64,000 nt of DNA from positions 62,001 through 126,000 of the forward strand of contig NZ_JAQOSQ010000011.1 in NCBI RefSeq assembly GCF_030068455.1, given 5' to 3'. Every line of letters begins with the position of its first letter. Position 1 is the stretch's first letter. Positions 31,149-38,704 of this stretch are shown one piece after another. The position numbers and the translations under genes were made by a program. The notes beneath the pieces are model-generated. The model ran no database searches. It was not told the DNA's origin and saw only the letters and a program-made list of their open reading frames with translations. Source of the DNA: Roseofilum casamattae BLCC-M143 (lineage in GTDB: Bacteria > Cyanobacteriota > Cyanobacteriia > Cyanobacteriales > Desertifilaceae).

Positions 31149-31613
31149 ATGCAGGGTGACCGCACTATCAACACCCAACTGAACGCCGCTTTGAAAATTC
31201 AGCTAACGGCAATCAACCAGTTTTTTCTCCATGCCAGGATGTGTAAAAACTGGGGATTACACAGCCTTAATGGGACGATATATAAAGGATCGATTAAGGC
31301 AATGAAACAGGCAGATAGCCTGATCGAACGGATTCTATTCCTAGAAGGATTGCCGAATTTGCAAGACTTAGGTGCTCTGCGCATTGGCGAAAACGTAGAG
31401 GAAGTATTGCAAAACGATCTGATTGCCTATCAAGAAATGCGATCGCAACTGCAAGAGTCCATTCAAACCTGCGAATCACTGCAAGATTATGTCAGCCGCG
31501 AGTTATTTGAAGAATTGCTCGAATCCACAGAAGAATACATTGACTGGATTGAATCTCAGCAATGGTTAATTGCTAATACCGGACTGCAAAACTATCTCCA
31601 GTCATCAATGTAA
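31149..31613 (+). CDS. bfr: Bacterioferritin, heme-binding subunit lacking a diiron site
   Basis: 154 residues, ferritin-like four-helix bundle (AINQFFLHARMCKNWGLHSL, RILFLEGLPNLQDLG). The heme-axial Met52 is kept in KAMKQAD. The ferroxidase positions known from E. coli Bfr are replaced: Gln18, Ala51, Gln54, Tyr94, Thr127, Tyr130; Tyr25 is Phe. So it can bind heme between dimers but not oxidise iron itself. The second bacterioferritin, 42 bp downstream, shows the opposite pattern. An analogous split pair (Slr1890/Sll1341) is known in Synechocystis. Confidence 0.92.
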   Translation: MQGDRTINTQLNAALKIQLTAINQFFLHARMCKNWGLHSLNGTIYKGSIKAMKQADSLIERILFLEGLPNLQDLGALRIGENVEEVLQNDLIAYQEMRSQLQESIQTCESLQDYVSRELFEELLESTEEYIDWIESQQWLIANTGLQNYLQSSM

Positions 31614-31655
31614 TCTCGAGACTTTTTCTTTATTAAAACAATTAAACACGAAACC

Positions 31656-32123
31656 ATGAAAGGTAACGATAAAGTGACAGCGCAATTGGAAAAGCTCCTG
31701 AAGAGCGAGCTAGCCGCGCGCGATCAATACTTCACCCACTCTCGCATGTATGCTGACTGGGGATTGCACAAGCTCTACGAGCGCATCAACCATGAAATGG
31801 AAGAAGAAACCCAACATGCCGACTGGATTATTCAGCGCTTGCTCTTCCTAGAAGTTCAGCCCGATCTCTCTCAGCAAGACGGATTAAATATTGGTTCCAC
31901 TGTTCCAGAAATGCTACAGAACGATCTGGATTGGGAATACAAAGTGATCGCAGATTTAAAAGACGCCATGGCAATTTGCGAGAGCGAACGAGATTACCAA
32001 AGTCGCGAAATCTTACAAAAAATTCTGACGGACACGGAAGAAGACCATGCTTATTGGTTAGAACAGCAACTGGGACTGATTGAAAAAATTGGGTTACCCA
32101 ACTATTTGCAATCTCAGATGTAG
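31656..32123 (+). CDS. bfr: Bacterioferritin, ferroxidase subunit lacking heme Met
   Basis: 155 residues. The diiron ligands are present: Glu18 ([11 protein letters not shown], with Tyr25), Glu51 and His54 (EETQHADW), Glu94, and Glu128/His131 (TEEDHAYW). The heme Met52 is Thr. It should oxidise Fe2+ and assemble with the Met52 subunit into a mixed 24-mer with both activities. Same direction and 42-bp gap to the first subunit, so one operon. A hairpin of the GTAGGGTG family follows immediately after the stop. Confidence 0.93.
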   Translation: MKGNDKVTAQLEKLLKSELAARDQYFTHSRMYADWGLHKLYERINHEMEEETQHADWIIQRLLFLEVQPDLSQQDGLNIGSTVPEMLQNDLDWEYKVIADLKDAMAICESERDYQSREILQKILTDTEEDHAYWLEQQLGLIEKIGLPNYLQSQM

Positions 32124-32126
32124 AAA

Positions 32127-32155
32127 GGTAGGGTGCGTTATTAACGTACCCTACC
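32127..32155 (+). repeat. GGTAGGGT...ACCCTACC hairpin after bfr operon
   Basis: GGTAGGGT (32127-32134) and ACCCTACC (32148-32155) pair; the loop holds CGTTATTAACG, a second palindrome. A close relative occurs at 45203-45229. Such GTAGGGTGCGTTA-type repeats are widespread in cyanobacterial spacers and could act as a transcript end here. Confidence 0.65.
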
Positions 32156-32183
32156 AAATCTAACTCATTATCTATTCTGCTAT

Positions 32184-32747
32184 TTAGTTCGGTACGGCTT
32201 GCCGACAGGTATTCAGGATTCGCATTTCTTCGCTATTGATCGCCTCAATCCGATGGAATCCTTGAGGTTGCATATTGAAGCTGGAGGAAGTAGGATTGGC
32301 GATCGCCACTGGGTCTAAAGCCACTTGATAGGGATGTACGCCTCGATCGTAGCTATTAATCACGTTTAAAGCCAGTTGCTGTGAAGTCACGGTGCCATAA
32401 AAGCAATCGAAAGAAGAATGAGGCATGTAAAACGCGCCGACGAGTCGATCTTGGCGAGCTTCAAAGACCATGTAAGCGCTACCGATGCGATCGCGTTTGG
32501 GAGATTCGCCGTAGAAATACACGCCATCGGCAACTCGGGCGCTTGACGGCGTTCCCGGAGTATTCGGAGCGGTTTGAGCCAACAGAGGAGCAGCTTGAGT
32601 CAAGCCAACAGCAAGACCGAACAAGCAAGGCACGAGTCTGGAGGAGGAAACGAGTCTCGACGCCAGCCGTTGTATCCGAATTGATAATAAGTTCAGCACC
32701 CGAGTCTCCTCCTGAAAACGATCGCTAATAGTTGGGGTTGGCTTCAA
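32184..32747 (-). CDS. Secreted conserved hypothetical protein, 187 aa
   Basis: A basic N-terminus (RIQRLASRLVSSSR) precedes a hydrophobic segment (LVPCLFGLAVGLTQAAPLLAQ) and an AQ-type cleavage site near residue 58, so it is probably exported. The mature part (VADGVYFYGESPKRDRIGSA, then FEARQDRLVGAFYMPHSSFD) has two Cys, likely a disulfide. I do not recognise a named family. It follows the sigma-factor gene by 68 bp in the same direction, separated by a palindromic repeat. Confidence 0.6.
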   Translation of the reverse strand: MKPTPTISDRFQEETRVLNLLSIRIQRLASRLVSSSRLVPCLFGLAVGLTQAAPLLAQTAPNTPGTPSSARVADGVYFYGESPKRDRIGSAYMVFEARQDRLVGAFYMPHSSFDCFYGTVTSQQLALNVINSYDRGVHPYQVALDPVAIANPTSSSFNMQPQGFHRIEAINSEEMRILNTCRQAVPN

Positions 32748-32769
32748 TAGGTTGTGAATAACTGGGTCT

Positions 32770-32809
32770 AGAAACCGGGTTTCTGACCCGTGGGAAAAAC
32801 CCGGTTTCT
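32770..32809. repeat. AGAAACCGGGTTT foldback, copy 2
   Basis: AGAAACCGGGTTT (32770-32782) and AAACCCGGTTTCT (32797-32809) are perfect 13-bp reverse complements. It begins 7 bp after the sigma-gene stop on the minus strand and could act as its terminator. Confidence 0.8.
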
Positions 32810-32815
32810 CAGACG

Positions 32816-33793
32816 TTAACTGGCCAGATATTCGCGGACGGAACTGCGATGGCGGCGCAAGTAGTTGAGAGCTTGTCGCTCCAGTTGGCGAACTCGTTCG
32901 CGGCTCAAGTTCATGCGCTGGCCCACTTGCGATAGGGACAGTTCGCGACCGTCAGTTAGTCCAAAGCGCAGGCTCAACACTTCTTGTTGTTGAGGAGTGA
33001 GAGCGGCGATGAGGGTATGCAAGTCTTGGCGCAGCAGCTCTTGGGTGGCATAGCGCTCGGGAGAGATGCCATCATCTTCCAGGAGATCCTGAAGTTCCGT
33101 ATCTTGATTATCGCCAACCCGCAGGTCTAAGGAGACGGGTTGGCGAGAGAGAGTTAGGTACTCGCGGATCTGAGCGGGTTGCAGGTTTAAGGCTTCCCCA
33201 ATCTCGCTGGTGGTGGCGCTGCGTCCCAGTTTTTGCGACAGTTCCCGTTGCGTTTTTTTGATTTTGTTCAGTTTTTCGGTAATGTGAATCGGAAGACGGA
33301 TGGTGCGTCCTTGTTGGGCGATCGCCCGAGTGATGGCTTGCCGAATCCACCAGTAAGCATAGGTCGAAAACTTATAGCCGCGAGTGGGATCGAATTTTTC
33401 GACGCCGCGCTCCAGACCTAGGGTTCCTTCTTGGATCAGGTCCAGAAACTCCATATTGCGTTTTTGGTATTTTTTGGCGATCGCCACAACAAGACGCAAG
33501 TTGGCTTCAATCATTTTTTGTTTGGCTCGTTGACCTTGCTTGAGGATGCGCTCCAACTCGGAGGGGTCGAGCTGCGCCAGTTCTGCCCATTCGGCATCGG
33601 CGATCGCCCGCTCGAGTTTTTGCTCTCGGTCTTCTTTAACTGCCACCAATTGCATCATATGTTGAACTTGTTTCCCCAATAAGATTTCGTCCTCGTGGCT
33701 GAGGAGGGGGACGCGACCGATTTCGTGCAGATAGGTGCGTACCATGTCTGCGGTGTAGGTAAGGGTGGGGGAAGTGGTTGTGGTTTTGGCCAT
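32816..33793 (-). CDS. Group 2 RNA polymerase sigma-70 factor
   Basis: 325 residues, much shorter than the primary RpoD/SigA. Regions: 1.2 (DMVRTYLHEIGRVPLLSHED), 2 (EANLRLVVAIAKKYQKRNME, GTLGLERGVEKFDPTRGYKF, YAYWWIRQAITRAI), 3 (LPIHITEKLNKIKKTQREL) and 4 (SLRFGLTDGRELSLSQVGQR, RVRQLERQALNYLRR). These are group 2 (non-essential, stress or circadian) sigma features as in cyanobacterial SigB-SigE. I cannot settle which letter applies. The 547 bp upstream contain no gene and may carry a long leader. Confidence 0.9.
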   Translation of the reverse strand: MAKTTTTSPTLTYTADMVRTYLHEIGRVPLLSHEDEILLGKQVQHMMQLVAVKEDREQKLERAIADAEWAELAQLDPSELERILKQGQRAKQKMIEANLRLVVAIAKKYQKRNMEFLDLIQEGTLGLERGVEKFDPTRGYKFSTYAYWWIRQAITRAIAQQGRTIRLPIHITEKLNKIKKTQRELSQKLGRSATTSEIGEALNLQPAQIREYLTLSRQPVSLDLRVGDNQDTELQDLLEDDGISPERYATQELLRQDLHTLIAALTPQQQEVLSLRFGLTDGRELSLSQVGQRMNLSRERVRQLERQALNYLRRHRSSVREYLAS

Positions 33794-34340
33794 AGGGGTA
33801 GGTCCAGTTGCGATCGGAATTAAGACAGAAATGTTGAGAATGAAATGTTGAGTCTCAAACGATTGAAGACAGCCTCCGGTGATGTTTGTTCGATATACCT
33901 AAGTACAAAAACTTAGGCTGGTAAAGTGGCGATGAGTTCCTCTAAAATTTAGGATTAGCCATTTCCCTAGATTTGTCAGTTCGGTCAATCCGGAAGATTA
34001 CCGAACCTATTGCCTACATGTTTTGATGACGAAATCCTCCGGATAGGGTTCCCAAATCTATGTAAAGAAACGTTTTCACCGCTTGCGCAATTCAAATGTA
34101 GTATACCGTAGCTTGTTCATTAAATCAACTCTAGAGGCCGAAATTTAGGGAGGGCGGAAACCCCGACCGAACGGGCCAGATCGGAACGAGTGCGATCGCG
34201 ATCGTACATTTATAGTTACCCAGATCGCTGGAGGAGAGTGGGAAATCTCACACGGTAACCTGGGATGCGATCGCGCCATAACCAATTGCAATAGGAGAAT
34301 ATAGAACTATAGGCAACCTAACCCAGTGGAGAGCATCGCG
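33794..34340. other. 547-bp spacer upstream of the sigma factor and DUF2949 genes
   Basis: Divergent promoter region without an evident gene. It has a CCTAAGT/ACTTAGG hairpin (33898-33917), a stretch at 34130-34170 rich in short G/C runs, and a GTTACC...GGTAAC inverted pair near 34216 and 34254. No riboswitch or known small RNA could be recognised. Confidence 0.5.
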
Positions 34341-34541
34341 ATGAGCGCATATACTGAAACCATGCAACCGTTAATCCAATTCTTGCAACAGGATCTCAAT
34401 CTGCCCGCGACCTCGATCCATCTGGCGTTGCGCCACCACGATAGCAGTCCCAATTTGTTGCCCATGACCTTATGGCAATATGGGTTAGTTACCTTAGAAC
34501 AACTGGACAAAATTTACAACTGGCTGTTTTCGCAGCTCTAA
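34341..34541 (+). CDS. DUF2949 family protein, 66 aa
   Basis: Start at 34341 (MSAYTETMQPLIQFLQQDLN); five upstream in-frame codons are less likely. Conserved cyanobacterial features: SIHLALRHHDSSPNLLPMTL followed by WQYGLVTLEQLDKIYNWLF. The protein is small, soluble and helical; function unknown. Its stop overlaps the 3' end of the convergent SbcC-like gene by 4 bp. Confidence 0.82.
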   Translation: MSAYTETMQPLIQFLQQDLNLPATSIHLALRHHDSSPNLLPMTLWQYGLVTLEQLDKIYNWLFSQL

Positions 34542-37243
34542 GACCGCTGAATATGAATTAAGTTAGACATATTCTCAAAGGTATCGTCATGGCTGATGAC
34601 AAATAACTGACGGAATGATTTTAGGTTGCCGATCGCTTCGGCGAGTTGCTGGCGACGGGGACGATCCATATTGGTTGTGGGTTCGTCGAAAAAGGCAATA
34701 TCGAGATCGGCTAACGTACGCAGCAGAGCCAATCTCACCGCTAGTGCCGCACACATTTGCTCGCCTCCCGACAAACTTTTAAAGTTACGTTTATATCCAT
34801 CTTCTTGTACGAGAATATCGTAGTCTTCCGTCCATTCTAGAGCCACGTTTTGCCGGTTCATGAGTTCGCGAAAAATAGAGTCTGCTTCGTGGGAAATTTC
34901 GCCAAGATAATATTTAGTGATGCGCGGCGAGGCTCGATTGAAAAAGTTACGGGCATCTTGAATAAATTGATGGTGCTTTTGAGCTTTTGCCAGCTCGACT
35001 AGAGTGTTTTCGCGCTGTTGGGAAATCTCGCCTTTTTTCACCAAAGATTGGCAAATTTCGGTAAGTTGCTCGCGATAGAGTGCTAGCATGGTTTCCAGTT
35101 GCGCGAAGCGGTTGGTGAGAGTTTGGCTCTCTTGTTGCAGTTGAGCGAATCGATCTGCGGAGTAAGCCGTTGAGAGCGCGTTACGTTCGGCAACTGCCTT
35201 GGCTTTTTCGCCTTCGAGCTGTTCTAAGGTTGCGATCGCTTTTTGTAAGTTATTTTGCCGAGTTTCAAGGGTATTGGCTTCGGGTTCGGCGCGCAGATAA
35301 GCCAGATGTTCGGTTGCATTATCTTGTTTAATCTTCTCTCGAGCGTCCAGTTCGGTTTCGAGGTGTGCGAACTCCGCAAGCTGGGTTTCGAGATCGGCAA
35401 GTTCGCTTTGTAGCTGGTGTTGAGTTTGTTCGATCTCTTGCCATTGCTCTTCGAGTCTCCCTTGCTCGGCAAGCTGTTGCTGCAATAGTTGAATTTGCTG
35501 TTTGGGGTTTTGCAAGGTTTGCAGCCGATCGCAAAGGGTTTGGCGTTCCTCCTTTAAGCGTTCTTCGCCGTCGAGTTTATCCTCTAGCTCCATTAAATGC
35601 GATCGCAAGTTTTCTGCCTCTTGCTTCACTTGAATTTCTTCGTTGCACTTAATTTCTAAACGACTCAATTGCGCGCGACATTCATAAGCTGTTTCGAGTT
35701 GACTTTTAATGCGATCGCAATGGTTCTCTAAATCGGTAAGATTAACTTGCGCGGCTAAATCCGAGCGTATTTCCTGTAAAATCTCAAACATTTCCTGCTG
35801 ACAGGTATGATCCGATTCAATTAATTTTTGAACTTTGGGATCGAGAGCGGGTAAAAAGGACTGGAGTTGTTGATAATAGTCTTGATGGCCTTCAGCGCGA
35901 TCGACTAACGTTGCAATTTGACCGGAAAATTGTCGTGCGGCTGCCACTCGGCTCAATTGTTCCTGATAGCGGTGGTACTGCTGCTCTAACTGGGGAATTT
36001 GCGCTACAGAAGTCTCTAATCCTTGCAGGCGAGTCGCTTCTTGTTTGAACTCTTGCAACCACCTCAGTGCGTCGTAGAGCTGCCGTTCTGTCCGTTCTTG
36101 CTGCCATTGCCAATCGCGGATTTGTTGCAGTTCGGTTTCGAGCTGCCGCTGTTGCTCTTCGAGAGTTTGTTGTTCTGCTTGCAGCGGAGAAAGCTGTTTG
36201 ATTTTGGCTTCGGCTTTCCGAGCATTTTCCCGACTTATCTCCAATTTGGTTAACTGTCCTTGGCTCTCTTGAAGTTTCTGCCGAAGCTGTTCTCGCTGGC
36301 GCAATAATTTTTGCTGTGTTTTTTGCCGTATTTTCAGTTCAATTAACTGCTGTTCGGCTTGCTGATAATTACGATAACTATCTCGGTTCTCTTCGCAAAC
36401 TTTAAGACTTTCTCGAGCGCGATCGCAACTCGTTTGTAGGTGATATCGATCTTGCACTAATCCCTGCAATTTCGTCTCAATTGTTTGAATCTCATTCATT
36501 AACCGATCGAGTTTTTCTTGATGAGAACTTAACTCCTGCTGTCGTTGTTCGCAAACTTTCAGTTTCGACGAAATGGCTGTTTGCTCGCTTTCCCCTTGCT
36601 CGATATTTGCCGTTAAGGTTTCGTGTCGCTGTTTTAGTTCTTCCCAATCTTGCAGTTGGATATCATATCGCTCTAAATGCTGCTCGCAAGCCGTAACTTC
36701 TGCCAGGGAAAATTTTTGTAACTCATTAGATTCTTTGTATGCTTTTTTATAGTCTTCCACGCGTAAAATTGGATCGAAAACTTGTTTGCGTGCGGCTTCT
36801 TTCGCGAGAAAATCTTGAGTAAACGTGCCTTGCGGAATCCCAATCACTTGCGAGAATAAGTCAGCTAAATCTGTATCTTTGGGAACGCCAATATGCTCTT
36901 GCAGCCATAAGACGACATCGCTGACTTTTGTCGGATCGAGTTTACAGCCTATTTGCGGATCGTAGAGTTCGTACCCTTTGCGAGTGCAGCGCTTTACTTG
37001 ATAGGTTCTGCCATCGCGGTTAGAGATAAATTGGATAATAGCTTGAGCGCTTTTGGCACCTTTGCGGATGAGTTCGTCTCGTTGGTATTGACAATAATTA
37101 AATAACACCCAGGCAACGGCTTCCAGAATGGAGGTTTTTCCGGCGCCATTTTCCCCACAAATGGCATTACTTCCCGATTCAAATTCTAGGAAGATATCTT
37201 GATGGGATTTAAAGTTTTTTAGGTTAACTGATAAGATTTCCAT
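34538..37243 (-). CDS. sbcC: SbcC/Rad50-like SMC-family ATPase
   Basis: 901 residues. N-terminal Walker A GENGAGKTSI near residue 33 and C-terminal ABC signature LSGGEQMCAALAVRLALL with Walker B AFFDEPTTNMDRP flank a long coiled coil rich in Gln and Glu (about 180-780). In the middle, where Rad50/SbcC normally has the CxxC zinc hook, the sequence is SDHTCQQEM with one Cys. SbcC with SbcD trims DNA hairpins and ends. No sbcD is adjacent. The start is at 37243 (MEILSVNLKNFKSHQDIFLE), and the gene follows an AT-rich palindrome. Confidence 0.85.
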   Translation of the reverse strand: MEILSVNLKNFKSHQDIFLEFESGSNAICGENGAGKTSILEAVAWVLFNYCQYQRDELIRKGAKSAQAIIQFISNRDGRTYQVKRCTRKGYELYDPQIGCKLDPTKVSDVVLWLQEHIGVPKDTDLADLFSQVIGIPQGTFTQDFLAKEAARKQVFDPILRVEDYKKAYKESNELQKFSLAEVTACEQHLERYDIQLQDWEELKQRHETLTANIEQGESEQTAISSKLKVCEQRQQELSSHQEKLDRLMNEIQTIETKLQGLVQDRYHLQTSCDRARESLKVCEENRDSYRNYQQAEQQLIELKIRQKTQQKLLRQREQLRQKLQESQGQLTKLEISRENARKAEAKIKQLSPLQAEQQTLEEQQRQLETELQQIRDWQWQQERTERQLYDALRWLQEFKQEATRLQGLETSVAQIPQLEQQYHRYQEQLSRVAAARQFSGQIATLVDRAEGHQDYYQQLQSFLPALDPKVQKLIESDHTCQQEMFEILQEIRSDLAAQVNLTDLENHCDRIKSQLETAYECRAQLSRLEIKCNEEIQVKQEAENLRSHLMELEDKLDGEERLKEERQTLCDRLQTLQNPKQQIQLLQQQLAEQGRLEEQWQEIEQTQHQLQSELADLETQLAEFAHLETELDAREKIKQDNATEHLAYLRAEPEANTLETRQNNLQKAIATLEQLEGEKAKAVAERNALSTAYSADRFAQLQQESQTLTNRFAQLETMLALYREQLTEICQSLVKKGEISQQRENTLVELAKAQKHHQFIQDARNFFNRASPRITKYYLGEISHEADSIFRELMNRQNVALEWTEDYDILVQEDGYKRNFKSLSGGEQMCAALAVRLALLRTLADLDIAFFDEPTTNMDRPRRQQLAEAIGNLKSFRQLFVISHDDTFENMSNLIHIQRS

Positions 37244-37251
37244 AACCGAGT

Positions 37252-37297
37252 AATGAATAATGAATAATTAACAACTAATAACTATTCATTATTCATT
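37252..37297. repeat. AT-rich 14-bp palindrome between two minus-strand genes
   Basis: AATGAATAATGAAT (37252-37265) and ATTCATTATTCATT (37284-37297) are perfect reverse complements, each a 7-bp direct repeat. It fills the 65-bp spacer between the gene at 37309 and sbcC. Cruciform or transcript hairpin are both possible. Confidence 0.75.
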
Positions 37298-37308
37298 GTT
37301 AATTGTTA

Positions 37309-38190
37309 TTAGACTTCTGATGCGGCTTGTAAGAAGAGCTTGCGCGCCACGCTTTGAATGCCGGTATGCTGGTAGTAGTCGGTGGATTGGTCGATAAATG
37401 CCGCGACCATATCTAGACTATCATCGGAGAAGTCAATAAATCCGCCAATATGGTCGAAAATTCCTTTTGGGGTTAATCCAACCGAACCAATTAAGTTGGT
37501 CATCCATCCTTCAACGGAGTCAAATGTATTGGTAATGAATCCCAGTTTATCATCGTCGGGAATAAAGTTTGCGATCGCTTTAAATGCCGCATTATTTTGA
37601 AACGAACTATTCCCTCCATTGTCTAGAGCTGCATGAACTTTCTGTAAGAAATCAGGCCCGAGAGGAAGCAGTCCATCAACGCAGACTAGGGTTGCCATGC
37701 GCATCAAAGCTTCTCCCTGATAATGGTTGGTAATTTCGGAAACAAATTGCTGGGGTTGCAGTACGGGTAAGCCATTCAGTTTACTATAAGCGAGGAGTTC
37801 GACGACCAGCTTTAAGCATAAGTCTACTGATTGAATGGTGTCTGCTTTCGGAGTTAACTTATTGAGAAATCCAAGGAGTTTTACTTTTTCTCCGACTTTA
37901 TTAGCCAGTGCAGCAGCACCTAATGCGCGATCGGCACTATCAATGGTTTGATAAAACCAAATGGCTCTTTGATAGCCATTGTCTCGATCGTTGTACAGTT
38001 CGATCGCCCGGTTGCGAATTGCCGTAATTTTGTTGGCATCGCTCTCTCCAGTTACAACGGTAATTGTGCGATCGCATCCAACGACATTTTCCCACTCTCC
38101 CGGAACCACATAATCGAGCGCTTTCAGCATTTTTACGGTCAGATTATCGGAGGGTAATTCATCGAGTAACTGAATAATTGAATCGGGCAT
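37309..38190 (-). CDS. Conserved hypothetical protein, 293 aa
   Basis: Not recognised. The start is MPDSIIQLLDELPSDNLTVK; the protein is acidic, helical and soluble, with no signal peptide, membrane helix or catalytic motif that I can identify. Phrases such as VVELLAYSKLNGLPVL and FIDFSDDSLDMVAAFIDQST suggest an alpha-helical repeat-like fold. It lies between sbcC (65 bp downstream) and a DUF3592-like fragment (79 bp upstream) on the same strand. Confidence 0.6.
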   Translation of the reverse strand: MPDSIIQLLDELPSDNLTVKMLKALDYVVPGEWENVVGCDRTITVVTGESDANKITAIRNRAIELYNDRDNGYQRAIWFYQTIDSADRALGAAALANKVGEKVKLLGFLNKLTPKADTIQSVDLCLKLVVELLAYSKLNGLPVLQPQQFVSEITNHYQGEALMRMATLVCVDGLLPLGPDFLQKVHAALDNGGNSSFQNNAAFKAIANFIPDDDKLGFITNTFDSVEGWMTNLIGSVGLTPKGIFDHIGGFIDFSDDSLDMVAAFIDQSTDYYQHTGIQSVARKLFLQAASEV

Positions 38191-38269
38191 TGCGATCTTC
38201 CTGCTTGCGTTATTTCTCCTTTTGGATTATATTCTCTGTAATGCTGGGCATGACAAACTGTTGCATTTC

Positions 38270-38425
38270 TTAGTATAGTAAGACTGTTCCTGCTGTGGTT
38301 TCTCCTATTTCCAGAAAGGAGCGGGTTCCCATTGTCAGAATGCCTGCGGCGATGAGGAAAACCACGCCAATACTGCTAAAGGTTATGCCGGTTATTTTCA
38401 GCGTTTTGCGATTGGAATTTCGCAT
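38270..38425 (-). pseudogene. DUF3592-like N-terminal fragment, 51 codons
   Basis: ATG at 38425 to TAA at 38270-38272. It reads MRNSNRKTLKITGITFSS, then a membrane helix (IGVVFLIAAGILTM) and TRSFLEIGETTAGTVLLY. The segment up to TTAGTV resembles the start of DUF3592 membrane proteins, which usually continue for 100 or more residues. The abrupt stop suggests truncation, but a true miniprotein is possible. Confidence 0.4.
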
Positions 38426-38526
38426 AACATCTTGGGATTGAGAAACATAAATAAAATTACACGACCTCTGTTGACCCTTTGGCTTCCCCTTCGTAAACTC
38501 CTAGGACTAGGCTGCTCAACTCAAGC

Positions 38527-38596
38527 GGATCCACCTCAGTATCGCTCATTCGATTCTCGGAATCTACACCGGAATAGCGATACTGAGGTGAGATCC
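38527..38596. repeat. Long hairpin downstream of the SWIM gene
   Basis: GGATC plus CACCTCAGTATCGCT (38527-38546) pairs with AGCGATACTGAGGTG, one bulged A and GATCC (38576-38596). The 20-bp stem has a 29-nt loop with smaller GAAT/ATTC repeats. No T-run; the spacer (38426-38704) has no convincing gene. It may be a mobile palindrome or a transcript end. Confidence 0.75.
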
Positions 38597-38704
38597 GTAC
38601 AGTCACGAGCAGACTAGTGATGCATGGATGGGCTGAACGCAAGGACGGCGATACACCGCCCGGTTTGCAAGGCTATTGGCCAATCGGGTCGAGGTCGTGT
38701 AATT

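Noticed and set aside
34130-34280. Possible structured RNA in the sigma-factor upstream region
   Set aside because: Short G/C runs pair only weakly and match no riboswitch or small RNA I know.
38457-38642. 61-codon minus-strand frame over the long hairpin
   Set aside because: It spans the stem-loop and shows no conserved pattern.
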